Origin: Allantophomopsis cytisporea
Taxonomy: Eukaryota > Ascomycota > Leotiomycetes > Phacidiales > Phacidiaceae
Reading direction: 5' to 3'
NCBI GenBank assembly: GCA_024752435.1
Contig: CP103028.1
Coordinates: forward strand, 434,001-498,000
Length of the DNA: 64,000 nt
Under the pieces are notes generated by a model that saw nothing but the letters and a program-made list of their open reading frames with translations, made no database searches and was not told where the DNA came from. Positions 35,833 to 47,168 of this stretch are shown here, piece by piece. Positions within the stretch are counted from its first letter, which is position 1, and each line of letters starts with the position of its first letter. A program made the translations under genes and the position numbers.

Positions 35833-36371
35833 TATGCCACAATAACATAAGTATATCTTGGAAAGGTGAGAATATCTACGAAACAATTGAATTGTACAAG
35901 TGCAGTATTGACTTTAGCACGAGAATGACCGGCGCCCATGGTGACATCATTTTCAGCCTCGCGAATGCAAAGGATGCGCTTCTAGCCCTGCATTAAGGAA
36001 CTTAGTCGCTCCCGCTACAACCCTGAGTCGATCTCTACGCGGGTGCGATCGTGAGATCGGAAGTTTACCATCGATTCTTCTTTCGTTCAATTCGTGCCTA
36101 CCGTATCTCGATCTGTTTGAAGATCATATTTCATTGAGTCTCAGTAGACAATTGGTATTCCACTGCATTTCAATCAAGTATCGGATGCAGATATCTATTC
36201 AATCCATAGTTTATTAGTCTTGATTAACATGAACGAGTCTTATGTTTTGCGATGTTGCTAGTACTACATACAACGGTACTTCATTCATTACAGTCTTTCC
36301 AATCAATGGCTTCAAAGTATCATAGCAGAATTCGGTTTGTGCTATAATGTTTTTAATGATGTTTATGCTTC
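35833..36371. other. Intergenic region
   Basis: 539 bp between the phosphatase promoter and the 3' end of the P450 gene (both minus). AT-rich towards the P450. No feature seen. Confidence 0.6.
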
Positions 36372-38081
36372 TTAGTAATCGATCTGTTCCTTGCAATAAT
36401 CCTGTCTCCCTTGAATGTTGCGTTTACGAAACGACACCCGAACAGTAGGGTTTGGCGCGATCTGGAAACTGTGGCAGATATTCTCTGGTCTAGTCATCTT
36501 CTCATCCTCAAACTTGATATCGTAGTTAAGAATCCAATGGCACAGGATCAGCTTTATCTCATTGCTAGCAAAAAACCGACCGGGACATGCATGAGTACCA
36601 TGACCTATATTACCATGCCATCAGCATTTTCAATCATAATATGTCAAGAGCGATAAAGACTCACCAAAATTGAGTGCATTGCTACCAGTCGTGACGAACT
36701 GGTATTTGTTCTCAGACCCAGGCTCCTCGCGGAGTTTTTGAAAGCGAAAGCCATCGAACTCCTTGGCATTGACCCAGACAGAATCGTCCGTATTGATTTC
36801 GTGGGATGCAAAGGCAATTGAGGTGTTTTTCTTGAGCACAGTGCCATCTGAGAGCTGAACATCGGACATCACTTTTCTCTCGAGGGATACTGGAATTGTT
36901 AGAACAATGAATATGAGAATTCTGGGCTACATACTCATGCCTCCAGGGCTTAAGCGTTGAGACTCTTTGATAAACGAGTCGAGTTTGCGAAGTTTAGTCA
37001 TGGAAGTCTTAGTGAAGGTACCGTTGTCTTCATCCAGTACCGTCTGAATCTCTTCTCGGAGAGGCTTGAAGTACTCCGGGCGACTGAGAAGGTCAAACAT
37101 GACTTGAGAGGTGGTCATCGTTGTCGTATGAATAGCTGCTAGACTATGTAATGATGAGAATCAAGATCTCCAAGTGGGACGGGAACGCTTACGAGGCAAG
37201 AAGTTGCAGATTTGCTTGATGGTCAACGTTAACTGCATCTTTCCCTGAAGTCCCAATGATCCACTCAATGAGATCTTTCTTGCTCTCATAACCCGGTTGC
37301 TTCATCTCTTTAAGTCTTTTCTCCAAGAGTGGTTTGATCAAATTTGCACCGGTCTTTCGCATCTTTTTAATGTCCCTGAGCTCAGGCAAAAACGGTCCAA
37401 CAAGTGGCCGAAGAAATGCTGGATACTTCACTAGAGCTTTAGTGGCACCGAGAGCGTGAAGGGCGTAGGTGATCGTGGCATCGACCCATTTCTCATCTCT
37501 GCTGAGAGGCAGACCGACGAAAACACGTCCAGATAATAAAGCCACAACTTGCAGAAGGGAGTGGTAGAGATTGACGGAAGTCCATTCCTTGCAGTTGCCA
37601 AGAGCCTTATCACAAGCAAATATGAGCTCTTCTTGAAGAACATCAATGACTTGGCCGATGTTTCGTGTCAAATCAACTTTCACTGCTTGGACCATGTGTG
37701 GGTGGGATTCTATGCCGGTGTACTGTCCAATAAACCGCTCTTCCATCTCACGAGTAAAGCTGACTTTGTTTTCTGGAAGGGATTTGATCTCATCCAGATA
37801 CTTTATCGGCAAGATAACAAGCGTGTTGTGTAATGTAGGTATTTTGAATATGCTCCCCTATAATTTGTCAGGACATGCTAATATATTATGATGGTTCAAA
37901 TTACCAGCTTGTATCCTTTAGCTATAACTCCTTGAGCATCATCGCCTACTGGAATCAATAAAGGGACATTCTTCAGAGTGTCCGCGGATCGAAAATAATA
38001 GGTTGCAGCGTAAACTATAACAAGCGCGAATACTGTCCCAAGTGCCCCTGGAGACAGGGAGGGAGAAGAAAGCATATCCAT
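36372..38081 (-). CDS. Cytochrome P450 monooxygenase
   Basis: Haem-thiolate monooxygenase anchored in the ER membrane. Five exons: 38081-37905, 37857-37193, 37143-36935, 36889-36665 and 36604-36372. Introns of 47, 49, 45 and 60 bp are GT-AG with phase kept; 502 aa. An N-terminal anchor helix (GTVFALVIVYAATYYF) is followed by FKIPTL and IKYLDEIKSLPENK. The I-helix is AAIHTTTMTTSQ, with His replacing the Gly of the more usual AGxxT motif. The K-helix reads FIKESQRLSPGG (ExxR intact). The haem loop, split by the last intron, is FGHGTHACPGRFFA with the ligand at about Cys432. It resembles fungal P450s with the AIHTT I-helix found in secondary metabolism and gibberellin-type clusters, but substrate is open. 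A Zn2Cys6 regulator lies 3 kb away; no backbone synthase is present. Confidence 0.92.
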
Positions 38082-39868
38082 ATTAATATCTGCCTTTGAG
38101 AACAACAGAAGAGTTGAATATGAACATGAATTGAGAAAAGGAAGAAACACTCTTCTTTAATATATGAAGGAGCTACATTCATCGTTTAACAGGGGTAGGA
38201 TTGGTTGTGACCTTCCATCCAAGGCTGTACTCGAAATACGACATACGATAATGCTGGAAAACAGCACTCCTCAACTAAATCCTCTATATGGGCCGATCTG
38301 TATCCTTTAGACCAATGGCGAACAAGTCTTTAGCAGACCCCCATTTGCCCACCGAAGATCTGCATGGAATCGGCACATGCAGAGAAAGTGCCGGAGATGG
38401 ATCTGTAATGTCGTTCATATGTTTGTATAAATCAATTATGCACGGTACAAGTTCTGCATAAATACTGCACAACCTCATTCGAAGTCTGTGCTTATACATT
38501 TTGTGCAGGGAGCAGCCACTTCAAATCTTATCCTTATTAGTATCCTTGCAAATACGCTCCCGAATACGCTGGCTGCGGGGCATTTCTCCTAATTTGATGT
38601 GCGGAGAAACTGTTGAGCGAAGTAAGAAGTATGAAATAAGCCTTTGACCAAATAAGATCCTTCAAATCAGATCGCTGCTGATTCTAATTGATAGACACAT
38701 AACTCAACCCACCTTATCATGAGTCGAAATGAGTCATGTAGAACCTCTCAGCAGTTCGAATCCACAGTGTATTCTGCTTCATTCCATCATTCTGCTTGTT
38801 TCGAGTTTGTGTGCATAGGTGAAAATGCATGCAACTTCAGTCAAGTAGTATTCATTACCAACCAGGTCATTTACAAGTCTGAGACGCTACTTTTACATTC
38901 ATGCATCATCTGCTTCTATTCGTTTTCGTTTTCGTTCTCGCTTTCGGGTGCTTTCCTGAACACGCCTTTTAGACGGATGTCTGAGCCCCTTAAGTATGGG
39001 GTTGTAATCCATAAACAGTTAACATTTTCTAACCACTCTTGACGGATTTTTATTATATTTTGAATGTGAAGTCCATGGACCTATATGTGCATCGGCAATC
39101 TTTTGATCTACCAATATACTAAAATCCTGATTTGCTACAATTATATGCTGGACAAAACGGAAATACGTATCAAGTCCTACTACTCAAGCTACCTTGATGA
39201 TGATTATAGCCAGTCGGCTGGTAGTCCACATTATCGACAAGCTCAACATACATCGCTTTGTCGATACTCATCTTACCACTTGAAAGTAGACGGCGCTAAT
39301 ACCAGTATGTCTTTCTCAAACTTCAAAGGTTCGTTTCTTAAGAAAAACATAGGCTCCTAAATGTGTACGTGTATAACTAGAGCAACAGGAGTTAGTCTTT
39401 AGGTTCTTATAACTATCTTCAACTTACCATACTATAAGCTTCCGCCACCATTCACATCAATGCCTGCATGGCTCAAGACATGTGTCGAAGGAAGGTGGAA
39501 GCCAAATGATGCCAAAATGTATTACAACTCTGTGGCCTTTTGTTTAGTGCTGGAGATCTAGGAGCCAAGCAAAATACACGAATAAAATTCCCACGACCGT
39601 TGAGAATGTTGCAACTTCTTCTGTGACAGTTGGCTATGAGATAGTATGTTCCATCAATACTAGGATGTGTCCTTGCAGTATTTTAAAGAGTAACTCAATT
39701 CAACATGTATAATATTGCGCAACACTTGTGATATAATAGATGGTAGACTTCGTTAACAAATGTAGAGGAGATCTCTGAGGATTTAGAGCTTTATCACGGC
39801 GTAAATATCGTCTGAACATCTTTGGATGAAGATCATCTCAATGCGGAGTCATTTGTGATATTGAATCT
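38082..39868. other. Intergenic region, AT-rich
   Basis: 1.8 kb between the P450 promoter and the remnant at 39.9 kb. Short frames only; no family signature, tRNA or repeat could be supported. Confidence 0.5.
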
Positions 39869-40480
39869 CTACAACAACAACAGGAGCCAATGATGAAAAT
39901 GTGAAGGGGTTATGTTAAATGTTAAGCGGTACGAAAACCATATCGTATTTTTGATCCGTTGAAGACCTATGGTCACCCATAAGTCGCCGTTCTTCTTCGA
40001 TCTCGTGTCATGTACATAATCCACACTGCCATCACTTTCCACAGTCACTTGGTCTTCCCTCACCAATCAGATTGCTAGCCTTAACAAAGATCCGCCCTGC
40101 CCCTTCCTCTGTAGCAATCTTAATCAGGGTATCCACAAACAAAGGTTCAGTTATCATCTCGTCCTCATCATCAACCTCCAATATTTCCAGTATCACCACC
40201 TCTTCTCTCTATCCGTCCACTAGAAGTTGTCCCTCACCATTTCTCAAGTCGTCTACCAACTCACTAATCTCCCTTGCCAAATTTCGCACACCCAAAATCG
40301 TAGCAGTCTCCAGATTAACAAAATACGCTCTCAACCTCCCGCCTTCCACCCCAGCAGCTTTATTACCATTCGTGACTCATACGCCCTGACAACAGGAGAC
40401 GGCTCGAGGCCACCTGGATCGAATGCTAGAGTTCGTGGAAGTTGTTCTTATCAAGGCGTGCTGTTGGAGATGAACCCTTT
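39869..40480 (-). pseudogene. Decayed coding remnant of unknown family
   Basis: Minus-strand frames in series read as ordinary protein rather than noise. They are LPRTLAFDPGGLEPSPVVRA (about 40.45-40.36 kb), then in another frame AYFVNLETATILGVRNLARE and EISELVDDLRNGEGQLLVDG, a TAG at about 40212, REEVVILEILEVDDEDEM and TLIKIATEEGAGRIFVKA, then after a further frame change EDQVTVESDGSVDYVHDTRS. At least two frameshifts and one internal stop interrupt it, with no plausible introns. I do not recognise the family. It is probably the wreck of a gene once next to the P450 and the regulator. Confidence 0.4.
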
Positions 40481-40983
40481 TGATATTTCTGTAATGTCAC
40501 TTTGTTGAGAACGTGGCAGGTTATTTCAAATCCTTATGGCATGTCACCACAAGGCTTACTCTTTTTATCCCGCAAAACATTTCACAAAACACTGTGTACG
40601 AACATTGATGAGGTTGTCTAGTTGTGATTTTCCGGGGGAGCGAAGGATTCTTGGAGCTGCATTAATGCGAGTATCAACTCTGGGCATCTGCGTCCAATGA
40701 GTGTTCATAATCTTCTACAGAATCGTTAAAGTACGTTCCGTTTCCTCGAACCTCCATCAATTTAATGCTGTGACGATTTTATTGTGCGAGAGACATGAAA
40801 CTTGTCTGCGGTTGAATTAAGCAATTTCGGCCCCGTTACCAGCATAGTTTTAGCCGTTTTAGAGCCGTGATTTCGTCAACCGTCCGACATCGCCGATATC
40901 CCGATATCCGAGTCAATCAAGCTCATATCGATAGTCATCTTACAACATCAACAGAAATTCTGAGATGTCGCCTACGATGCTTG

Positions 40984-42738
40984 ATGCTTAGTACTATGCC
41001 ACTGGAAGCAATGGGAGATTCTCCAACCCCTCAGCGGACACGACAACGGGTGCTCAAAGCTTGCCAGCCCTGTCGCCAACGACGAAGAAAGTGTAACGGA
41101 GCCGAACCATGTGAAGCATGTGTAGGCTATGGATACGATTGCCACTATGCTGAAAATGACAGGTCAAGGAAGAGAGCAAGACGTGCGGATGCGGAAAATG
41201 AAGACGCATCACCACAGTCGTCTGGTCCTGCAGTTGGGCTCACGCCTCCATCAATTCCTTTTGTTTCCACAACTCTCAGCAACCACGTGCCACATATTTG
41301 TCCAGTTTCATCGCCACCCAAAGGAGTCATCGACGCATTTAAATCCCGATACGTGGGGCCTGGCTCTGCAATCTCTTTTCCTTTGCTTTTGAGTAGAGAG
41401 CTTAAGTCCTCTGAGCCTATGCGCTTGCACTCATACGCATGGAATACTGGTCTGCGTAAGGATAACCCAGCAGATATCGATCGCAACTTGCATACGATGC
41501 TCACTTTTGATGAAGTGAGACATTTGTGTGCTATATATTTTACAACAATCCATCCGGCGATGAGCTTTGTGGATAAGCGGCAGGTCGACCAGAGGTGTTC
41601 CAATCATTGGAAAGGTAATCCTCAAGGTGCCGCCTTTGAAGCTATTATATGTGGAATTTGTTCATTAGGCTCGCTATTTGGACCAGAAGGGAAGCCTGAT
41701 CTCGAAGCAGAGTTGAATACTTATGCCAAGAAGATTCTTGACAACATAAGCGTCATTAATCAATATAGCATTGACCATGTATCTGCGTGGCTCTTAAGGA
41801 CCATATATCTTCGAGCAACTAGCAAACCGCACTCATCATGGATAGCAAGTAGCACTGTTATGCATATGGCTGAGGCTACAGGACTTCATCGTGAGATACG
41901 ATCCTTGGATATCACGTCAAATAATGCTATTTCGGCAATGGTCGAAAGCGACAAGGAGCTTCGCCGGAAGATATTCTGGGTGGCATGGTCACTGAACTGT
42001 ATGTTCTCGTATGAATATGGCCGAACCAGAACATATATCGACGATGTAACTTGTCTTGAGCCGAGAAATTCCTCGGAGGATAATACGAATGAACTCATCG
42101 CTCTCGCAAAAGTCGTCTCTCAAACTACACCCGGGGATCCGTCAAACCAAAGGTTGCATCTGAATGAGGCGCTGAACCAACTAGAGAAGACTGAGAATTC
42201 GGAGCGAATAGTGGCATTATTACAAGTGGAAATGGGATTTTCTATGTACCGAAGACTCCGGGCACACCCATTTGGGGTAAGCAACGAGCAGGCTAAGAAG
42301 GTGCTGAATCTGGCAAAGGCCGCATCACCACATCATAAAACTTTGATGAGGAAAGCTCCTGCTTGGTGGAGTTTGATGGGTGTCCCATTTCAGTATGCTT
42401 GTATTTGTTTGGCGACAAACACTTCAGAAAGTCTCTCTCATCTGAGTGGAGCAATGGAAATGTTAGAAAATACAAGCATATGCCTCAACACCCGTTTGGC
42501 GCATGAAGCCTTTAACACAGTCCGCTCTCTTATAAGTTCAGCACATCGAAAGAGGCTGTCAGAGCTTGATCTTCTTGTCAGTCACATACCAAACCCTGAG
42601 AACCTACCCATGAGGGCTACAGCAGTAGGAGGAAATGGTACTCCAGTGTTGACAGATCAATCGTATCCTGAATGGCTCGACAACGGGGCTGTGATTGATT
42701 GGGATCAGTTCTTTTTCGAGAATGTGACTCAGTTATGA
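40984..42738 (+). CDS. Zn2Cys6 fungal-type transcription factor
   Basis: Nuclear DNA-binding regulator. Single exon of 584 aa from the ATG at 40984; ATGs at 40996 and 41011 are equally possible. The binuclear zinc cluster is complete: Cys27-X2-Cys30-X6-Cys37-X5-Cys43-X2-Cys46-X6-Cys53 (ACQPCRQRRRKCNGAEPCEA). Next is a basic linker (RSRKRARRAD) acting as nuclear signal and DNA contact. Residues ~170-470 form the fungal-specific transcription factor domain (YFTTIHPAMSFVDKRQ, LRTIYLRATSKPHSSWIASS, MAEATGLHRE, RRKIFWVAWSLNCMFSYEYGR). The C-terminus is rich in acidic and aromatic residues (WDQFFFENVTQL), typical of activation regions. It may control the neighbouring P450 or the now-decayed genes around it; this rests on position only. 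Intron-free, unlike many relatives. Confidence 0.9.
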   Translation: MLSTMPLEAMGDSPTPQRTRQRVLKACQPCRQRRRKCNGAEPCEACVGYGYDCHYAENDRSRKRARRADAENEDASPQSSGPAVGLTPPSIPFVSTTLSNHVPHICPVSSPPKGVIDAFKSRYVGPGSAISFPLLLSRELKSSEPMRLHSYAWNTGLRKDNPADIDRNLHTMLTFDEVRHLCAIYFTTIHPAMSFVDKRQVDQRCSNHWKGNPQGAAFEAIICGICSLGSLFGPEGKPDLEAELNTYAKKILDNISVINQYSIDHVSAWLLRTIYLRATSKPHSSWIASSTVMHMAEATGLHREIRSLDITSNNAISAMVESDKELRRKIFWVAWSLNCMFSYEYGRTRTYIDDVTCLEPRNSSEDNTNELIALAKVVSQTTPGDPSNQRLHLNEALNQLEKTENSERIVALLQVEMGFSMYRRLRAHPFGVSNEQAKKVLNLAKAASPHHKTLMRKAPAWWSLMGVPFQYACICLATNTSESLSHLSGAMEMLENTSICLNTRLAHEAFNTVRSLISSAHRKRLSELDLLVSHIPNPENLPMRATAVGGNGTPVLTDQSYPEWLDNGAVIDWDQFFFENVTQL

Positions 42739-42931
42739 TCAATTGCATCAGAAGGCAATTATTACAACATTAATGTTCCGAATTAGAGCTATGCCCATAC
42801 GAATACTCAAGCCGTCCTAATAAGTGTGTGTTAATGAATATATAATGAAACTTTGGTGGTACTTCAGCGTCTTAGGTTTATTCGTCATTCCAACCAAGAC
42901 TTAATTTAGCTGAAACTAATATACTATGTAG
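42739..42931. other. Short intergenic stretch
   Basis: 3' flank of the transcription factor gene, AT-rich. Confidence 0.5.
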
Positions 42932-43215
42932 ACAAACTACAAATCATCCAAATTAGCCATATTCAACAAGCCCATCGTGTATGCCTTCGGCCCCATGTTC
43001 GAGAATGATAGTATTGAGATTATCAAGGAGCTGCTTGACCGGAAATTGGGCAACATTGCGGTTGTTCTCCCAGACAACACCAAGAACCAAGAAGGAACCT
43101 AAAGCATGGAAGTCAGTGCAGGAACCGTCCATCCAGAATATCCAGCGTCAGGTGATGATGGCGGGTTTGCGGCTGCCATGTACCAAGTTATGGCGACGAC
43201 TAGCATACGGCTCTT
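42932..43215 (+). pseudogene. Coding-like fragment of unknown family with one internal stop
   Basis: One plus-strand frame from about 42938 reads FNKPIVYAFGPMFENDSIEI and IIKELLDRKLGNIAVVLPDN, meets TAA at 43100-43102, and goes on in the same frame with GTVHPEYPASGDDGGFAAAM before breaking off near 43215. Composition is that of real protein, but no start codon, splice pattern or family was found. Probably a gene remnant. Confidence 0.3.
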
Positions 43216-44019
43216 TTTTTGATCATCAATTTGCGTTGAGGGATTTAAGACCTAGCAAGGCATCCGCTGTGAAACATGTTGAGAATTAATAGCACTAATA
43301 GAGATCCAAGTAAAACTACTAAGTAAGGTTATAGTTAAAAAAATGTAGCTTTATGACTAGTGTTCGTAGTCGGGATCTACGAATGAGAACTAAGAATGTA
43401 TATGAAAAACAATGACATAGACGATCACGAGTGTAGCTTTAATATGATAGCTGTATTTGCTTGGGTCTACTCCTAATGGAAGAGGTGATTTAGGGCTTTC
43501 GAAATGTTGTTATCAATTAATTCGATATTACTCCATATGAGGTTGCAACAAAATTCTAACAAGACAATCTACTCTCTGTAGCCACACATCAGTAACTGCT
43601 ACTATCCGTACATGTTGTAAATTATGTGTTTCAAACTGTAGCCGCCGAGCTTCCGATACGTACCCTGTCATACTTGCTTGAGTTGTGCCGAACTTCCAGC
43701 CAGATATCAGCTCAACTCATTTCTAAATGTCGATCATCATCGTCGGTTAGATTTCAGAAAACGTTACCAGCTTTGCAATGTTACTATATTGGCAAGATAG
43801 CTTGGAGTGCATTTCTTTTTCCTGCAGCGCAGCTGAATGCTTGTCACCTGCCTTTAGGAATAAAAATTATTTATTCGTTGCGAGTGTTGTGGTCATCTCG
43901 TGTTCCACAATTTCTCATGGTCTCTGTACTACCACATTTATGTATAAATATGTTCCACTCAGCACCAGTATCACATTGAAAGAGAAAAGAACGAAGACAA
44001 AAAGGCTAGTCTTATCAGA
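43216..44019. other. Intergenic region, AT-rich
   Basis: No gene supported. The last part is the 5' flank of the frameshifted membrane-protein gene. Confidence 0.5.
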
Positions 44020-45212
44020 ATGACGTTTAGGGATCGGTTCCCAACAACATACGATAAGTCCGATGGATGGCGTCTAGATATCATGTCTCTATTGGCGGTT
44101 ATTGGCGAAGCCTCCATGGCTCAGCATGTCCAGCCTCTTACAGCAACATCACTTTCCTATGTACCTCGCATGATACCAGCGCCTCAAGCACTGCTATATT
44201 CAAGTCGACCAGCGCGTATGCCTGATTACCCAGCAAAGGTTGTGGGAGTTAAAAGCGGAAATGACGTGAACACTCTCAGTTATTTCGCCAACATCATCCA
44301 CAAGGTTGATACACTGAAACTATATGAGTGCCGCGTCTACAACGTCAGTCATTCCGCGTTGGGCATCAAGTACAATTCAGCTACAGGCCCAGAATCATGC
44401 CCAAGCGTTTCTGTCCCTTGAACGTCTTAACTGTGGCCTCCTTCCTCCTAACACTCGGCCTATTGAACTGGTCAATAGTCATCAAGGATGGAGTTGCGTG
44501 TTTAGCTCTCTTCAGTATCTCCATAGCTTCGTCTGTTATAGGCCTGGCATCAAGATGGCAACTGAGGATGACAGAGCGGAGAGAAAAGGCTAAGGTTCCG
44601 GATGGCGACGTGGTAATACGAACTCGTGAGAGGGTTTTCACCGTCGTGATGTCAAGTAGAAGTAGCACGTGAACTATGTATTGGCACAGAATTGTGCGAT
44701 TACCTTTTACCGGAAACCCTTTTTCGAGCACTTGTGGACCTCGGCACTTTCTTACTTATGGTTTCAGTAGCAACTCGACCATGCAGCTAGTGATTGATAT
44801 ATCGTATATTGTGGTGAACGGCGCATATTGGACGGCTGCGTTAATGCCTAAGACGTTGTTCTGGGACCTGGCACATTACGATGTCGAGTTTGAAAAGCAT
44901 ACCCATACAACCTGTGATAACTTTACTAAGGCGCTCTGGTTCGTTGTCCGCCATATGCGTCAGACTGGGTGGGTAAAGAGGAGTGGTGCGATTCCCAATA
45001 CGCAGAAATGGGATTTGTGGCTGGAGCGTGCTCAAAAAAATGTCCGTAATCCGAATTGGGATGCTGTGGTAGCAAAGAACGAAGTATTTGACGATATGGG
45101 AAGCAACAAGACTGATGAATACGAATCTGCTCGTTTGCCTGCCGAGGAGACAACCCCAGCGCAGGAGGTGCCTCTCCAGCCAAGAGTCAATCAATTCAAA
45201 GGAAGGGGGTGA
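44020..45212 (+). pseudogene. Frameshifted fungal membrane-protein gene
   Basis: Recognisable as a family of ~350-aa fungal membrane proteins. It typically opens with ...YDKSDGWRLDIMSLLAVIGE, contains VPRMIPA, VPDGDVVIRTRE and LGTFLLMVSVA, and ends with a WVTRSGAxPxTxxWDxWL-type motif (here WVKRSGAIPNTQKWDLWL). The N-terminal ~120 codons are intact from ATG 44020. The frame then changes near 44383, again near 44430, near 44655 and near 44775, each time without room for an intron, before a final intact stretch ending at TGA 45212. Hydrophobic segments (TVASFLLTLGLLNWSIVI, LFSISIASSVIGLAS) remain visible. Four frame changes make it a pseudogene unless the assembly is faulty. The family's function is unknown to me. 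Confidence 0.75.
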
Positions 45213-46068
45213 ATAACTCACCTTAAGTATGCAGGATTTCTTTAGTCAAAACAGAAGAAAACTCGATAGGAATATAACAAGGATCAAAAGAAGAAGAAGA
45301 AGACGGAATACATTATTTCCAGCCGATGAATGTGGAACAATCTAGTTATTCTTAGTCTATAGTCTTATCTAATTTATTAGTATTTAGGGGTCAGTAACTG
45401 AATTCGTGCAAGTCCCATCGTTCTTATATACGGCCGTGATGTCGTTCTACAAATCACGGTTTTCAATATAAATGCTGGCAACTTATGAATGGCCAACGCC
45501 ACTTATAAATGGCTGAAAATTATAATTGCTCCAGCTACGGATAGCATAGTTCGCGATTGGTACGGGCCATCTACGGGTAGAATACAATCGAGTAGAATAC
45601 ATTAGTATATATAGCTATGGAACAAAAAGAGAATCTTCACATTTTACATAGCCCTTTCCTTTGCAATCATTCCAATTGCCATATGTTCTATCAATGTGTG
45701 TTTGGGTGAGCCTTATTCCTCATCATAGATGTATCCTTATTGGATCATGAGTCAGCCTACCATGTGCCTTGCCATGGATATCTCGCTCCCCGCATCCACT
45801 AACTATATGAAACGTGATCTTTATAAGCGATAACTACCAGAAGAGTGATTCATGACCATCTTCCTTCTTTCACACTTACTCAAGGCTTCTGGTTATAGTG
45901 CGAAAACTTATGAAAACCGGCTCAATATAAGTTGTCCAGATGAAGCACTGTCTCTCTTGCTTGTACATTCTTGGGAGATAACTTAAAGTCTTGGTTTACT
46001 TGACCTAGTCACTCTAAAGCAATAAAACGATTGTTCAACTGATAGCGAGACTCCTGGATTATAACATC
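45213..46068. other. Intergenic region
   Basis: 856 bp upstream of the HeLo gene. AT-rich; a short GAAGAAGAAGAAGA stretch near 45290. Nothing else seen. Confidence 0.5.
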
Positions 46069-47168
46069 ATGGCTGAATCTATTGGGCTAGATGCAAGAGT
46101 ATTGGGGCTAGCTGGACTCTTCAGCACTGTGATTGAAGCCTGGGAATTTGCAGATACTGGGCAAAGCTGCGCAGAAGATTTCAATTTGCTTAGAACGAGA
46201 CTCGACAACCAGAGAGAGATTTTCATTCAATGGGGAAGAAGAATGGGCTTTGATAGCGAGTCTGGGTACGAGCTCTATTTATTCTTCTTTCATATCTTTA
46301 TGTGGTGTTACTGAGAACTCTTTAATACCTTCTACCGATTGATTGAGAACGCTTGGGTTGCTCGAAAATAGACTGACTTCTCGATGGCACCGAACAGTTA
46401 TAATCGCCAACTTGACAAATCCTATTTGAGGCCAAAGGTTGAGGAAAAGCTTCAGAACCTGCAACTCCTGTTCTCGAACACTAAGAGATTGGTTGAGACC
46501 TATGAGTAAGAGTCGAGAAGGACAACAGCGTTTTTCAGCCTGCTAGAATGATGGCTGCATGGAAGCCGAGTTATGAACGTTTTCTTGAAGCCATACGGCG
46601 AAACCAGATGGAGACAACTGTTTTCAATGTCTGTCACTGGTCGATCTGCGACGGCAAAAAGTTTGAAGCTCTCATCGAGTGTATATCTGGTCTCACGCAT
46701 GATCTTGATCAGGTGACTCGTGATTTTGTACCGCGAGAGCGCTATGGGGCGATCGCACGAGAGGAGACAGATACTATTGATGACATTGAAAGACTCGAGG
46801 AGGTTCAGTCTGCCCTTTCACGATGTACGGAATATACTGAAAAACTTGTATGGAGTCCGGCATCTATACGAAAGCGACAGCTTGAACAGGGCGATGCACA
46901 GAAAACTGGTACATTGGCCTCGGCGGAGCATCTACGAGAAATGGAGATCCAATCTGTAGTTGCAGCATTGACAGATCTTTCCATTCGTACTGAACGCACT
47001 CATCAAACTATTCCTTCAGAGCTAGAGTCCCCACAGCAGGTCAGCGGCGACTGCTTTGAACCTGACTTGACGTCATTCATCGCTGTCAACGAATTTGCAA
47101 TACATGCTGCGTTAGATTTTACTCCTAAAGTAGAGACAGAGCGTTCGCTAGTTGATATGAGCCATTGA
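46069..47168 (+). CDS. HeLo-domain (prion-inhibition and propagation) protein
   Basis: Related to the N-terminal domain of HET-S-type proteins, helical modules that in active family members act at membranes in fungal incompatibility and cell death. Exons 46069-46265, 46398-46505 and 46547-47168; introns of 132 bp (ctgac branch) and 41 bp, both phase 2; 308 aa. Matching features are the start MAESIGLDARVLGLAGLFST, FNLLRTRLDNQREIFIQWG, RPKVEEKLQNLQLLFSNTKR, VCHWSICDGKKFEALIECIS and RERYGAIAREETDTIDDIER. The first ~220 residues correspond to the HeLo module; ~80 residues of polar linker follow. The TGA at 47166-47168 is in frame with, and immediately precedes, helix 1 of a ubiquitin-conjugating domain. 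No amyloid-type motif was identified in the linker. Confidence 0.8.
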
